From Cryomorphaceae bacterium 1068 (GTDB lineage: Bacteria > Bacteroidota > Bacteroidia > Flavobacteriales_D > Cryomorphaceae), in the NCBI GenBank assembly GCA_027214385.1, contig JAPVXR010000007.1, forward strand, positions 1 to 64,000: a stretch of DNA of 64,000 nucleotides, written 5' to 3'. The notes beneath the pieces were generated by a model. That model was given only the letters and a program-made list of their open reading frames with translations, had not been told where the DNA came from and did not search any database. Positions 42,395 through 52,393 of the stretch are shown piece after piece (the first letter of the stretch is position 1; each line of letters starts with the position of its first letter). Position numbers and translations under genes: made by a program.

Positions 42395-42428
42395 CAAAAA
42401 AGAAAGTGCGAACTAAAAGTCCGCACTT
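42395..42428 (-). terminator. Terminator after hsp20
   Basis: Stem AAGTGCGaACT (42404-42414) / AGTcCGCACTT (42418-42428) with one mismatch and a 3-nt loop; a TTTCTTTTTT tract follows on the minus strand. It lies between hsp20 and the DnaJ-like gene, whose ATG is 12 bp beyond, so it probably acts as an attenuator for the second gene. Confidence 0.8.
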
Positions 42429-42463
42429 CCCACCATTTAACCAAAATTTAAATCAATTAGCAA

Positions 42464-42904
42464 TCACTTGACGGCAATCTGACGAACTTTGGATTTCTCT
42501 TCCAGTTCAGCCTTGGGAATATCTAAAGTGAGAATTCCGTTCTCGTATTGCGCATTAATTTTTTCAAAATCTACGTTTTCAGGCAGTCTGAAAGACCGAA
42601 CGAAAGACGCGTAGTTGAACTCGCGTTTGGTGAATTTTTCATTCTCCTCGACTTTCTCTTCCGACTTATCCGTTCTGATCGACAATAGATCATCATTAAG
42701 TTCGATTTTGAAATCATCTTTTTTCATTCCCGGAGCAGCCAATTCAACGTGAAATGCATTCTCTGTTTCCTTCACATTGGCGGCAGGTACAGAAGTTGTC
42801 CTAGCAATATGCCTTGGATTGAATTCGCCTTCAAAAAAGTCATTGAAGAGATTATCAAAATCATTCCAAGCCGGCGCGTTGTTTCTAAATTTTATGAGTG
42901 ACAT
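42464..42904 (-). CDS. Hsp20/alpha-crystallin small heat-shock protein
   Basis: About 146 residues. The N terminus (MSLIKFRNNAPAWNDFDNLF) is typical of Bacteroidota Hsp20. The alpha-crystallin domain (about 38-140) includes VKETENAFHVELAAPGMKKDDFKIEL, the FNYASFVRSFRLPENVD stretch and the closing YENGILTLDIPK, with the A-x-x-x-NGILT signature. It binds unfolding proteins without ATP. The ATG at 42904 is chosen because it begins the conserved start; an upstream ATG at 42937 would add 11 residues. A control element shared with dnaK lies about 88-117 bp upstream. Confidence 0.92.
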   Translation of the reverse strand: MSLIKFRNNAPAWNDFDNLFNDFFEGEFNPRHIARTTSVPAANVKETENAFHVELAAPGMKKDDFKIELNDDLLSIRTDKSEEKVEENEKFTKREFNYASFVRSFRLPENVDFEKINAQYENGILTLDIPKAELEEKSKVRQIAVK

Positions 42905-42984
42905 AGTTTTAAATTTATTGTTTGACATCAATTTCACATCTCATTGGACAAATAGAATACCATCTCATAATCAAGGTCTTTTAT

Positions 42985-43021
42985 GCGCCAAATTGACACA
43001 ATCCACTCATTAATAGTGACA
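42985..43021 (-). promoter_or_regulatory. Candidate heat-shock control element of hsp20
   Basis: On the gene strand: TGTCAC (43021-43016), 14 nt, TTGTGTCAAT (43001-42992), 3 nt, GCGC, then an A-rich run. The same arrangement occurs before dnaK. The centre also holds an imperfect palindrome CACTCATTAATAGTG (43004-43018). Confidence 0.5.
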
Positions 43022-43041
43022 TATTGACGCGAAAATATAAT

Positions 43042-43743
43042 CTAGCCTGCTAAATTGTCGGCTAAAGAGTTCCAAACAGGGTCGTTTGGGAATGGAGCAG
43101 TAATCATCAGAGGTTCTTTTTTAACGGGATGAATGAATTCAATCGCCCTAGCATGCAAATGAATGGAGCCGTCTTTATTGGTTCGAGCTGCACCGTACTT
43201 CACATCACCTTTTATCGAGCAGCCAATTTCTGAAAGCTGCACTCTGATTTGATGATGCCTCCCCGTCTTTGGCTTAACTTTCAGAAAGAAGTATCGATCA
43301 GATGAGAAAACATGTTGGTAATCCAATATGGCCTCTTTGGCTCCTTTTTTTGGTGTTTGAGATGCTCTGGATTTATTCTTTGAACTATCCTTAATGAGGA
43401 AGTTGGTCAGCGTGCCTGAAGAATTATGCGGTTTCGCGCACACGGCAGCATAATAGGTCTTCCGGATCTCTTTGGTTTTGAACAACTCGTTAAGCCTTGA
43501 GAGCGCTTTTCCCGTTTTTGCGAAAACGACAACTCCGCTTACGGGCCTGTCAATTCTGTGAACGACTCCCGTGAAGACATTGCCCGGTTTTCTATATTTA
43601 TTGCGAATCCACTCCTTGACGATTTCACTGAGGGGAGCATCGCCGGTATGGTCTCCTTGCACCAAATCACCACTTCGCTTATTTACGGCGATGATGTGAT
43701 TATCCTCGTAGAGTACTTCCAGATTCTTTGCGGTTGAATGCAC
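43042..43743 (-). CDS. RluA-family pseudouridine synthase
   Basis: A 233-residue RNA pseudouridine synthase without an S4 domain. The catalytic motif is VHRIDRPVSGVVVFAKT (Asp in HRID, where most RluA proteins have HRLD), followed by YYAAVCAKP and a C-terminal LKPKTGRHHQIRVQLSEIG-type block (seen as VKPKTGRHHQIRVQLS). It converts uridine to pseudouridine in rRNA or tRNA; the exact site cannot be told. It begins 6 bp after panB and is probably co-transcribed with it. Confidence 0.92.
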   Translation of the reverse strand: MHSTAKNLEVLYEDNHIIAVNKRSGDLVQGDHTGDAPLSEIVKEWIRNKYRKPGNVFTGVVHRIDRPVSGVVVFAKTGKALSRLNELFKTKEIRKTYYAAVCAKPHNSSGTLTNFLIKDSSKNKSRASQTPKKGAKEAILDYQHVFSSDRYFFLKVKPKTGRHHQIRVQLSEIGCSIKGDVKYGAARTNKDGSIHLHARAIEFIHPVKKEPLMITAPFPNDPVWNSLADNLAG

Positions 43744-43749
43744 TTATGG

Positions 43750-44565
43750 CTAGTATTGCTCTGAATCATTTGGAAAGTCCCGAGATCGAACATCGGTGAC
43801 ATAATTTCCAACTGCTCCTTTTATATCCTCATACAGATTGAGATACCTTCTGAGAAATCGCGGATTAAATTCATGAGTAATTCCCAGCATATCATGGACA
43901 ACGAGAACTTGTCCATCTGCATCACCACCCGCACCTATTCCTATGGTTGGTATAGTGAGTTGTTTTGAAACCTTTTCTGTCAGTTTGGCCGGAATCTTTT
44001 CCAAAACAATACTAAAACAACCTGCCTCCTCAAGTGCAAGTGCATCTCGCACAAGTGTCTCGGCCTCTTCTTCTTCCTTAGCTCGAACGGTATAGGTTCC
44101 AAACTTGTAGATACTCTGTGGAGTCAGGCCCAAGTGGCCCATAACAGGAATCCCCGCAGAAAGAATACGCAAGACGCTCTCTTTAATCTCCAAGCCACCC
44201 TCCATTTTAACAGCATGAGCGCCACTCTCCTTCATAATTCTGATAGATGATGTCAAAGCTTCTTTACTATTTCCTTGGTATGCTCCAAATGGTAGATCAA
44301 CCACGACCAAAGCTCGGTTGACTGCTCTAACCACAGAAGCCGCATGATAAATCATTTGATCCAGCGTAATGGGCAGTGTCGTTTCGTGTCCTGCCATCAC
44401 ATTGGAGGCAGAGTCTCCCACCAAGATGACATCGACTCCTGCCTCATCCACAATTCTCGCCATCGAATAATCGTACGAAGTGAGCATGGCGATTTTTTCG
44501 CCTTTGCTTTTCATCTCTTGCAAGGTGTGCGTGGTAACACGTTTTACATTTGAGTGTACTGACAT
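43750..44565 (-). CDS. panB: 3-methyl-2-oxobutanoate hydroxymethyltransferase
   Basis: About 271 residues; the first committed enzyme of pantothenate synthesis, making ketopantoate from 2-oxoisovalerate and 5,10-methylene-tetrahydrofolate. Signature blocks are [39 protein letters not shown] (Mg-binding Asp), [16 protein letters not shown] and LVVHDMLGI with the catalytic region [12 protein letters not shown]. The ATG at 44565 ([11 protein letters not shown]) fits the family start better than the one at 44577. It is followed directly by the pseudouridine synthase gene. Confidence 0.95.
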   Translation of the reverse strand: MSVHSNVKRVTTHTLQEMKSKGEKIAMLTSYDYSMARIVDEAGVDVILVGDSASNVMAGHETTLPITLDQMIYHAASVVRAVNRALVVVDLPFGAYQGNSKEALTSSIRIMKESGAHAVKMEGGLEIKESVLRILSAGIPVMGHLGLTPQSIYKFGTYTVRAKEEEEAETLVRDALALEEAGCFSIVLEKIPAKLTEKVSKQLTIPTIGIGAGGDADGQVLVVHDMLGITHEFNPRFLRRYLNLYEDIKGAVGNYVTDVRSRDFPNDSEQY

Positions 44566-44702
44566 AATTAGGACCAAATTTAGTTTTCAAACGTACTGTT
44601 TTTCTCCATGGTGAAAAAATGCCATTTAAGATTGGATTCCCTTCCACACATCAATTTCATACCGTTTATTAAACGAGTACGACAGGATACATCCATAAGC
44701 GC

Positions 44703-44710
44703 TACATTTG
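44703..44710 (+). promoter_or_regulatory. -7 box of the DUF4249 lipoprotein gene
   Basis: TACATTTG is an exact TAnnTTTG element 20 bp upstream of the ATG at 44731. No good -33 box was found. Confidence 0.4.
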
Positions 44711-44730
44711 GCAAATAATTTTAAACACCC

Positions 44731-45828
44731 ATGATTAAAAGATCGTCCGACCTTTTTCTTCTTTTTTCTGCAGTCACCATCATTTTTCTTTCGTCTTGCG
44801 AAACTGATGTAGAGCTTTTGGCTCCATACGACGAAACACCTGTAATTTATGGAATTCTGGATTATACGGCAGACACTCAGTTTGTGAGAATCAACAAGAC
44901 ATTTCTCGGAACGGGCGACCCGAATCAGTATGCAGCTATCAAAGATTCGGTGGAGTACGACCCGGCTGATGTGATCGCTAAAATCATCAAATACGACGAT
45001 GATGGAGATTTTTTAAGTGAGATAACTCTTGAGCCCATTGATATCCCAAGTAGAGATCCAGGCGTTTTTTATTCGGAAGACGTGCGTTTTTACTACACCA
45101 CTCAGCAGCTTCTCACGGAAGAGCAGCAAGCGAATCAGGAAGAGTATATTTTTGAACTAAACGTTACCATTAAAGATGAGGAGTACAAAGCCGAAACCCG
45201 CTTTCCAGGGTTGTCTACGAGCACAATCGAACTCCCTTTTTTAACCTCAGGTGATCCACAACGTCTGTTTTTTGTACTGCCCAGTGGAACCATGAATTTC
45301 GTCTCTGAAACCTTCAGGTTTACCACTGATCGGTTTACCGCGTCATATTCTGCTTCTTTTCGAATGAATTTTGACTACGAGCAGAATGACGGAACAGTTG
45401 TGGAAGATGCATTCATTGATTACGACATGGGAGATTTTGGAAATGAAGAACTGGTTTCCCAGCGAGATATAACCATCTCTCTTTTTGGAGAAAACCTCTA
45501 CACTTTCTGGGGTAATCAATTGGATCTTATCCCTGATTTGAACGAGGTTCGAATCCAAGATTTTGAATTTAGAGTGACAGGTGCAACACCTGAATTGAAC
45601 ACGTACATTGAAGTATCTCAACCCGTGAGTCAATTCACTCCGGTATTGAATTCTTTCACCAATATTTCAAACGGAGCCATTGGCCTTTTTAGTTCGGTAG
45701 CCACACGATCAAGAAGAGCATACATTTCCGAACCATCCCTTCTCAAATTAAATGAGAGCCCTCTGACAGGTTCATATTCCTACTGCGTGCAAGGCTGGAG
45801 TGGAAGCGAATACCTCTGCACAGAATAA
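44731..45828 (+). CDS. DUF4249 outer-membrane lipoprotein
   Basis: A 365-residue lipoprotein (lipobox FLSSC, Cys about residue 23). The opening ETDVELLAPYDETPVIYGILDY and the 'FVRINKTFLGTGDPNQYAAIKDSV' segment are characteristic of DUF4249, a Bacteroidota family usually encoded next to TonB-dependent receptors. Here there is no receptor neighbour, so it is an isolated copy. The body is beta-rich, ends in YCVQGWSGSEYLCTE with two cysteines, and has no known enzymatic motif. Confidence 0.82.
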   Translation: MIKRSSDLFLLFSAVTIIFLSSCETDVELLAPYDETPVIYGILDYTADTQFVRINKTFLGTGDPNQYAAIKDSVEYDPADVIAKIIKYDDDGDFLSEITLEPIDIPSRDPGVFYSEDVRFYYTTQQLLTEEQQANQEEYIFELNVTIKDEEYKAETRFPGLSTSTIELPFLTSGDPQRLFFVLPSGTMNFVSETFRFTTDRFTASYSASFRMNFDYEQNDGTVVEDAFIDYDMGDFGNEELVSQRDITISLFGENLYTFWGNQLDLIPDLNEVRIQDFEFRVTGATPELNTYIEVSQPVSQFTPVLNSFTNISNGAIGLFSSVATRSRRAYISEPSLLKLNESPLTGSYSYCVQGWSGSEYLCTE

Positions 45829-45843
45829 ACTCTTCTGTCTTTT

Positions 45844-45881
45844 TGTCACATTTCTTGACAGTATTTGTGTCAATACTGCAC
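45844..45881 (+). promoter_or_regulatory. Candidate heat-shock control element of dnaK
   Basis: TGTCAC (45844-45849), 15 nt, TTGTGTCAAT (45865-45874), 3 nt, GCAC, then an A-rich run, 73 bp before the dnaK ATG. An inverted repeat CAGTATT-N6-AATACTG (45859-45878) overlaps it. It is not a CIRCE element. Confidence 0.5.
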
Positions 45882-45946
45882 GAAAATCAAAATAAATACG
45901 TCCGGTACACCTATTGCTCATTGCGAATCAAACATAATTGAAAACA

Positions 45947-47854
45947 ATGAGTAAAGTAATAGGAATAGATCTCGGTACCACCAACTCGTGTGTATCGGTA
46001 ATGGAGGGTAACGAACCTGTTGTTATCGCGAATAGCGAGGGTAAACGAACTACTCCATCAATTGTAGCCTTCACAGAAGGAGGCGAGCGAAAAGTGGGTG
46101 ACCCTGCAAAAAGACAGGCCATCACAAACCCTACTAAGACGATCTCATCAATCAAGCGATTTATGGGTAACTCTTTCGACGAAGTAAAAAATGAAGCGGG
46201 AAGGGTTCCTTATAAAGTTGTAAAAGGAGACAACAACACTCCGCGTGTTGAGATCGACGATAGAAAATATACTCCACAAGAGATTTCTGCCATCATCTTA
46301 CAAAAGATGAAGAAAACAGCAGAAGACTACTTGGGTACTACTGTATCAGAAGCGGTAATTACCGTTCCTGCTTACTTTAATGACTCTCAGCGTCAAGCTA
46401 CCAAAGAAGCAGGTGAAATTGCAGGTTTGAAAGTTCGAAGAATCATCAACGAACCGACTGCAGCAGCATTAGCCTACGGACTTGACAAAAAGAGCGAAGA
46501 CGTAAAAGTTGTGGTATTCGACCTTGGTGGTGGAACACATGACGTATCGATCTTGGAATTGGGAGACGGCGTATTCGAAGTATTATCAACTGATGGTGAT
46601 ACACACCTAGGTGGAGATGACTTTGACCAAGTAATCATCGATTGGTTGGTTCAAGAATTTAAAGGAGAATACAGCACGGATCTCACGCAAGATCCAATGG
46701 CTTTGCAGCGTTTGAAAGAAGCTGCTGAAAAAGCAAAAATTGAATTGTCAAGTGGAACTTCTACTGAAATCAACTTGCCATATATCATGCCTGTAGATGG
46801 CGTTCCGCGTCACTTGGTGAAAACTTTGACACGCGCCAAATTCGAGCAGCTTGCCCATGACTTGATCCAGAGAACGATCGATCCTTGTGAGAAAGCGATG
46901 AAATCGGCGGGTTTGAGCAAGTCAGACATTGATGAAGTAATCTTGGTAGGAGGATCTACACGAATTCCGGCAGTAGTCGAAAACGTGAAGAAATTCTTCG
47001 GCAAGGAGCCTTCAAAAGGAGTAAATCCGGATGAGGTAGTTTCTATCGGAGCGGCTATCCAAGGTGGTGTGCTTACAGGAGAGGTGAAAGATGTTCTTTT
47101 GCTAGACGTAACTCCACTTTCTTTGGGTATCGAAACGATGGGTGGAGTCTTCACCAAATTGATCGAAGCGAATACCACGATTCCTACAAAGAAATCGGAA
47201 GTATTCTCTACCGCATCAGACAATCAGCCATCAGTAGACATTCACGTGTTGCAAGGTGAGCGCCCGATGGCGGCAGGAAACAGATCGATTGGTCGATTCC
47301 AATTGTCAGACATTCCACCATCGCCTAGAGGTGTGCCTCAAATCGAAGTGACGTTTGACATCGATGCCAACGGTATTTTGAATGTGTCTGCTAAAGATAA
47401 AGCGACAGGTAAAGAGCAAAGCATCAGAATCGAAGCTTCCAGTGGACTTTCCGATGAGGAAATCGACAAAATGAAGAAAGAGGCTGAAGCCAATGCTGAA
47501 TCTGACCGAAAAGCTAAAGAAGAAGTTGACACTGTCAACAAAGCGGACTCGCTGATTTTCCAAACAGAGAAACAGTTGAGCGAATTCGGAGATAAGATTC
47601 CTGCGGACAAAAAGCAGCCTATCGAAGATGCTTTGGCGGAGCTTAAGAAAGCTCACGAAGCTAAAGATATCGACGCGATGAATTCAGGTATGGAAAAACT
47701 AAACACCGTTTTCCAAGCCGCATCACAAGAGATGTACAGCGCACAGCAAGAAGCTCAGGGTAGCGGAGCCGAAAACGCTGAATCAAGTGCTTCTGACGGT
47801 GACGAAGAAGTAACTGATGTTGACTTCGAAGAAGTAAGTGAAGAGCAGAAATAA
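45947..47854 (+). CDS. dnaK: Chaperone DnaK (Hsp70)
   Basis: About 635 residues, full length. The nucleotide-binding domain (about 1-380) has [60 protein letters not shown] and [10 protein letters not shown]; the substrate-binding domain and helical lid follow, ending in the DnaJ/GrpE-related tail [12 protein letters not shown]. It refolds proteins using ATP with DnaJ and GrpE. The ATG at 45947 gives the canonical [10 protein letters not shown] start; a TTG at 45938 is less likely. The gene is monocistronic, with a strong terminator 27 bp after the stop. No grpE or canonical dnaJ lies beside it. Confidence 0.97.
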   Translation: MSKVIGIDLGTTNSCVSVMEGNEPVVIANSEGKRTTPSIVAFTEGGERKVGDPAKRQAITNPTKTISSIKRFMGNSFDEVKNEAGRVPYKVVKGDNNTPRVEIDDRKYTPQEISAIILQKMKKTAEDYLGTTVSEAVITVPAYFNDSQRQATKEAGEIAGLKVRRIINEPTAAALAYGLDKKSEDVKVVVFDLGGGTHDVSILELGDGVFEVLSTDGDTHLGGDDFDQVIIDWLVQEFKGEYSTDLTQDPMALQRLKEAAEKAKIELSSGTSTEINLPYIMPVDGVPRHLVKTLTRAKFEQLAHDLIQRTIDPCEKAMKSAGLSKSDIDEVILVGGSTRIPAVVENVKKFFGKEPSKGVNPDEVVSIGAAIQGGVLTGEVKDVLLLDVTPLSLGIETMGGVFTKLIEANTTIPTKKSEVFSTASDNQPSVDIHVLQGERPMAAGNRSIGRFQLSDIPPSPRGVPQIEVTFDIDANGILNVSAKDKATGKEQSIRIEASSGLSDEEIDKMKKEAEANAESDRKAKEEVDTVNKADSLIFQTEKQLSEFGDKIPADKKQPIEDALAELKKAHEAKDIDAMNSGMEKLNTVFQAASQEMYSAQQEAQGSGAENAESSASDGDEEVTDVDFEEVSEEQK

Positions 47855-47881
47855 TTCTGATCTGAATAAATAAAAAGTAAA

Positions 47882-47911
47882 CGCCCTCTCGGTTTCGAGA
47901 GGGCGTTTTTT
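47882..47911 (+). terminator. Terminator of dnaK
   Basis: A perfect 10-bp stem CGCCCTCTCG (47882-47891) / CGAGAGGGCG (47896-47905) with a GTTT loop, followed by six T residues. The T-tract touches the stop codon of the convergent peroxidase gene, so it may stop transcripts from both sides. Confidence 0.92.
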
Positions 47912-48968
47912 ATTCAACTTGATAACTTGCTGAACGGTAGAGAGGGTTTTCAACAAAAGTCGAATCTGTAAGTGTCATTAAAAATGCCAGTATATTGTGC
48001 TTTTCTTCTTCAGAAAATAGCGGTTTATTTTTTGTGAAGTAATTCATTTTAGCGTCGAGATTGACATGCGACTCGACACCTCTGCTGTAAAAATCAAGAA
48101 CTTCTTCTAGTGATGAAAATCTACCATCGTGCATGTAGGGAGCTGTAAAAACCAGATTTCTCAAACTTGGAATCTTAAAGAGCCCCAGATCATTTTCATC
48201 GGAGGTCACATCATACTTACCCCAGTCAAGCGAATCAATGATTGGCAAGCCATTATTGGCTAGTCCTCCATTCGTACCTAAGGCATGTGCATCAGTGGTA
48301 TGACAATGAAGACAATTGCCCATGCTTTGATCATTTACAAATACGAATCCTTTGTACTCTTCCTCCGTGAAATGATCCTCACCTCTTAGTACTCTGTCGT
48401 ACTTTGAGTTATTGGAAATCAATGTGGATTGAAATTGTGCCAAAGCGTCAGCTACAAGCAAACTGTCTATTTCTCTTCCCGGAAATGCCTGATCAAACAA
48501 GCTCAAGTAAGTTTCATCGGATGATAATCTGGAAACCGCTTCTTGCCATGACAAGTCCATTTCGGTATGTCCTGACACAACCTCGATGGCTTGGCTTTCA
48601 AGACTCGTCACTCTCCCATCCCAAAAGAAAGAGTCACTCCATAGCAAATTAAAGAGAGCAGGTGTATTGCGTCTTTGCCGTTTTCCACTTACACCCTTAC
48701 TACTTATTTCTCCTGAATCGGAAAAGGCATTCTCAGGCTTATGACAAGAAGCGCACGATATCGAGAAATCCCTGCTTAAAATAGTATCGTAAAACAATGA
48801 CCGCCCTAGTAGAACACCCTCTTTTGTGAGGTTCTCAGCATTATTCTGAATGAAGGGAGGAAAATTATCCGGTCGTTTCAAAGTATAACGGGTAGGGTTT
48901 TGAGATAGACCTGTACACAAGACTATCAAACCACTTATGACCAGCAAAACTATCTTCGAAAGACTCAT
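47910..48968 (-). CDS. Di-heme cytochrome c peroxidase (MauG/CcpA family)
   Basis: A 352-residue secreted protein with an N-terminal hydrophobic signal (about 1-20). Two heme-c motifs are present, SCASCHKPE (about residue 75) and NCLHCHTTD (about 218), and the distal Met/His regions of the family lie in MHDGRFSSLEEVLDFYSRG. The RNTPALFNLLWSDSFFWDGRV segment is the fixed family pattern. It reduces hydrogen peroxide in the periplasm with electrons from cytochromes. It lies 2 bp after the next upstream gene, a T9SS protein, so the two form an operon. Confidence 0.9.
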   Translation of the reverse strand: MSLSKIVLLVISGLIVLCTGLSQNPTRYTLKRPDNFPPFIQNNAENLTKEGVLLGRSLFYDTILSRDFSISCASCHKPENAFSDSGEISSKGVSGKRQRRNTPALFNLLWSDSFFWDGRVTSLESQAIEVVSGHTEMDLSWQEAVSRLSSDETYLSLFDQAFPGREIDSLLVADALAQFQSTLISNNSKYDRVLRGEDHFTEEEYKGFVFVNDQSMGNCLHCHTTDAHALGTNGGLANNGLPIIDSLDWGKYDVTSDENDLGLFKIPSLRNLVFTAPYMHDGRFSSLEEVLDFYSRGVESHVNLDAKMNYFTKNKPLFSEEEKHNILAFLMTLTDSTFVENPLYRSASYQVE

Positions 48969-48970
48969 GA

Positions 48971-49900
48971 CTATCTGGCAACTACGACTTGATGCATTTC
49001 TGTTTTGAGATTTGATCTAATCATAACTTGATAACTCCCCTGTGGGAAATCTGACATATCGACGAAAAAGTTTGTCGGAATCTTTTCATAAGATCTCATC
49101 AGGCGCCCCATTTCAGAATAAATCTTCAATTCCTCAATTATGTGAAATTCATTCGATTTTTTCAGCTTGATGTTAAGCCTTTCTGCAACAGGGTTAGGAT
49201 AAAGCGTCACATAAGATTGTTCTCCTTTGGTTTCTCCAACCGTGTGAACAATAGTTGGCTCTAAGAGCAAATTGTCAATCATCCAACCGTCACCATCACC
49301 TTGAATGGAATCGCTAAAAAAAGTAAAACGTATTGACAGCGTATCATCAAGCGTTGAAAGCCATCCGTATTCGTAGCAGAGCCAAATCTCTCTCCATAAA
49401 GAATCCGTACCTGCGAAGGCTATTGTACCATCGGCCAAGGTATCAAGGTTAGTATCATCCCACCCATACCAGTTATACACGTAAGGACTGGTAAAAGCAT
49501 TTTCCCAATTTTCACCGCCATCAATAGAAAAATCTACCGTACCGCCGTCTAAAGAATCTATATCGAGTTTTTGGACCCACTTGAAAGCCGCAATCCCGTA
49601 GTAATAATTCATGAATTCCTCGTCCATGGGTACGTGAAGATAAAAAATGGCAGTATCCGATGCACCATAGGCATTTACGGTATCGGTAATTAAGGCGTTG
49701 GGCGGAGAAGAAGCTTCATCAAATAGTAATTTCTGTGGAACTCCGATTTGCCAAAGGGTAGAAGCGGAATCAATCACCACGTGCAGCGTATCCATCCAAG
49801 GATCGATTTCGCCATTGTCAAAATCTTGAGTATAGTATTGTGAACGAACTGAAAAAGTACAAGCTAAAAACAGGGAAAGAAATAGTAGAATTTTTATCAT
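48971..49900 (-). CDS. Secreted T9SS protein, jelly-roll-like
   Basis: About 309 residues with a signal peptide (MIKILLFLSLFLACTFSVRSQ), a beta-sandwich with FDNGEIDPW, VDFSIDGGENWENAF and DGWMIDNLLLEP (a MAM/jelly-roll pattern of surface proteins) and a T9SS type A tail (TLYPNPVAERLNIKL). The internal ATG at 49900 starts the signal peptide; the one at 49942 would add 14 residues. No enzymatic motif is visible. It is followed by the di-heme peroxidase gene after 2 bp; why the two are linked is unknown. Confidence 0.75.
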   Translation of the reverse strand: MIKILLFLSLFLACTFSVRSQYYTQDFDNGEIDPWMDTLHVVIDSASTLWQIGVPQKLLFDEASSPPNALITDTVNAYGASDTAIFYLHVPMDEEFMNYYYGIAAFKWVQKLDIDSLDGGTVDFSIDGGENWENAFTSPYVYNWYGWDDTNLDTLADGTIAFAGTDSLWREIWLCYEYGWLSTLDDTLSIRFTFFSDSIQGDGDGWMIDNLLLEPTIVHTVGETKGEQSYVTLYPNPVAERLNIKLKKSNEFHIIEELKIYSEMGRLMRSYEKIPTNFFVDMSDFPQGSYQVMIRSNLKTEMHQVVVAR

Positions 49901-50146
49901 CGGGTTTGATTTTGAATTGGTTAATCCTGAATGTAGAAACAATTTTCAAAGGAAGATTTCTCAATTGAACTCATTCTTTAATTCCAATTAACCTGACTTC
50001 TCTCCTTTTATCTATGGGTGGGCTTAATCAAACAGCCATCTTTTCACGTAAAAAAGTCAAACACTATCCGGAAGAATTCAGCCATTCTTCTGAGCCTCCT
50101 TTTTTTTAGAACAAACCATAAATATCGGCGTTCTTTGGAGAGTCAA

Positions 50147-52393
50147 ATGATCAATAATCGAAACTCTGTAATCGCCCTGATTCTGCTTTTGGCAGTTTCT
50201 GTTTTTTTCGGTTCTACCCTTCCTGATACAGGGTTTGATTACAATTTCGATAAGTTCTTCAAGCCCGACGATCAGGCCACTCAATATTTTCAAGTTCACC
50301 GCGACACCTTCAGCACCGACAATGATTTCATCCTGGTCGGCGTAGTCAATGAAGGCGGCGTTTTTGAATCGGACTTTTTGACAAAAGTCGAGGAGTTAAC
50401 ATCAGATCTGGAGGGTATGCCCTATGTCACTTCGGTGATCTCTCCTACCAATGCAAAAGTCAGAGTGAGAGAGCCCCTGACGGGAACGGTATTTCAGCGA
50501 CCACTCCTTTCGGGAAAAAGAGAATTGGATTCGACACGAGTATTTACGGACCCGTCCGTAGTCGGAAATCTATTTTCGGCAGATACATCAGCCATCTCTA
50601 TCGTGGCTATGACAAAGGAATTCCTAAACAAGGATGAGAGTGATGAGTTGGCAGAATCATTGAATACTATTTTATCTGAATACGACTTTGATGGAGTTCA
50701 TCTTTCAGGTCGTGCCATAGGCCAAGTGGTTTTTATCGAAAAGATTCAAACGGAGTTTGTACTATTCATGAGCCTTGCCATGGCCTTCGTGGTAGTCCTT
50801 TTGTTTATCATGTTCAGAAGTACCAGAGGAATTATTTTGCCAATGGTTACCGTTCTATTAGCTGTGGTCTGGAGTATTGGTATCCTTAACCTAACGGGGA
50901 AAGGCATCAGCATTTTACTTAACATGCTTCCTCCCGTGATTTTCGTAGTCGGCATGAGCGATGCCGTTCACCTCTATTCCAGATTCTTAGAAGAGTTAAA
51001 GAAAGGGCTTTCAAAAAAAGAATCGATCAAACTGATGACCACCGATACGGGATTGGCCACATTACTCACCAGTGTAACAACCTCCATCGGGTTTGCCAGC
51101 CTATGGTTTACGGGAATTCCCGCCCTTCAAGAATTCGGAGTACTGACGGCAGTCGGAGTGATGGCCGCCTTTGTTATTGCCATTGTAATGATGCCGGCTT
51201 GCCTCACGCTCTTCCCCGAGCCAAAGAGATACTTGGAGGCAGCAAATACAGCGAGATGGGATGGGTTTCTATTGACACTTTTCCATGCTGTAACTAAAAA
51301 CCGCAAGAAGGTATTCATAACGACCGGGCTGATCAGCTTAGTCATGATAGCGGTCATTACCACTATCGACCTGAACAATTACCTATTGGAAGATTTAAAA
51401 AAGAGTGAAAAACTGAGACAAGACTTCACTTTCTTCGATGAATACTTTTCGGGAGTGCGTCCGTTTGATTTGGGCTTGAAATGGAAAGACGAAGTTGATG
51501 TGGATGATCTCCAATATTTTCGATCACTTAATAAGCTGCACGTTTACCTGGAAGAGAACTACGGTGTCGGAGCCGTTATTTCGCCACTTTCGGTTTTAAA
51601 GGAGCTCAACCGAAGCAACCACGGCGGGAGGAATGAATTCTATCGACTACCCGAAAAAGAAGGCGAACTAAACCGATTGCTGAAAGATTACAAGAAGATT
51701 TTAAATACGGGAAAAATCTCCAATCTCACCACCGAAGATGGAAACTACGTAAGAGTTTTGGGAAGGGTTGGGGACTTTGGAGCAAAGCATTTTGCTTCAA
51801 AAAATGCTGAGTTAAATACATTTCTCGAAAGCGAAGGAATAGCGGAAAAAGCTTCGATTACGATCACGGGAACGGGGACTTTGATTGACAGAACCAACCA
51901 AACCCTTGTCGTAAGTCTATCGAAAGGATTGGGAGCAGCGTTCATTTTGATTTCCATCTTAATGGGGCTTATGTTCCGCTCATTGCGAATGGTGTTGATT
52001 GCATTGGTGCCGAATCTCCTTCCGCTTTTGGCAGTGGGCGCGGTGATGGCTGCAGCCGGCATCAATCTCAATATGAGTACAGGTATCATCTTTACCATCG
52101 CCTTTGGTATTGCTGTGGACGACACCATACATCTGCTGAGTAGATACAAGCTAGAGTTAATGAAAGGAATGAGTTCATTTCAGGCAATGAAAAATGCCTA
52201 CCTCCATACTGGAAAGGCGCTCATCATTACGAGTATCATTCTTTTCGGGGGCTTTATCGGCCTTTGCTTCAGCTCATTCCAAAGTACCTTTTTTATAGGC
52301 CTCTTCGTGACGCTCACTTTGGGGTTTGCCTTGGTATTCGATTTCGCACTCCTCCCTCCATTGGTGATATCTCCCAAGGAAAAAGTGGATTAG
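50147..52393 (+). CDS. MMPL/RND-family transporter
   Basis: About 748 residues with the duplicated RND plan: helix 1 (about 5-22), a periplasmic loop (about 25-195), five helices (about 200-350), helix 7, a second periplasmic loop, then five helices (about 580-740). Both halves carry conserved Asp/His pairs within helix 4: VVGMSDAVHLYSRF and GIAVDDTIHLLSRY. This is the SSD/MMPL group of hydrophobe or lipid exporters. The start at 50147 (MINNRNSVIALI) is favoured because the upstream in-frame part from a GTG at 50018 is basic and unlike the family. The 3' end overlaps the convergent nhaC gene by 4 bp. Confidence 0.85.
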   Translation: MINNRNSVIALILLLAVSVFFGSTLPDTGFDYNFDKFFKPDDQATQYFQVHRDTFSTDNDFILVGVVNEGGVFESDFLTKVEELTSDLEGMPYVTSVISPTNAKVRVREPLTGTVFQRPLLSGKRELDSTRVFTDPSVVGNLFSADTSAISIVAMTKEFLNKDESDELAESLNTILSEYDFDGVHLSGRAIGQVVFIEKIQTEFVLFMSLAMAFVVVLLFIMFRSTRGIILPMVTVLLAVVWSIGILNLTGKGISILLNMLPPVIFVVGMSDAVHLYSRFLEELKKGLSKKESIKLMTTDTGLATLLTSVTTSIGFASLWFTGIPALQEFGVLTAVGVMAAFVIAIVMMPACLTLFPEPKRYLEAANTARWDGFLLTLFHAVTKNRKKVFITTGLISLVMIAVITTIDLNNYLLEDLKKSEKLRQDFTFFDEYFSGVRPFDLGLKWKDEVDVDDLQYFRSLNKLHVYLEENYGVGAVISPLSVLKELNRSNHGGRNEFYRLPEKEGELNRLLKDYKKILNTGKISNLTTEDGNYVRVLGRVGDFGAKHFASKNAELNTFLESEGIAEKASITITGTGTLIDRTNQTLVVSLSKGLGAAFILISILMGLMFRSLRMVLIALVPNLLPLLAVGAVMAAAGINLNMSTGIIFTIAFGIAVDDTIHLLSRYKLELMKGMSSFQAMKNAYLHTGKALIITSIILFGGFIGLCFSSFQSTFFIGLFVTLTLGFALVFDFALLPPLVISPKEKVD

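Noticed and set aside
45859-45878. CIRCE element before dnaK
   Set aside because: The inverted repeat CAGTATT-N6-AATACTG differs from the CIRCE consensus (TTAGCACTC-N9-GAGTGCTAA) in sequence and spacing.
45868-45882. dnaK promoter sequence GTGTCAATACTGCAC as a fifth alpha-glucan operator
   Set aside because: It differs in one half-site (GCAC for ACAC) and is better explained by the element shared with hsp20; a common binding protein cannot be excluded but is not supported.
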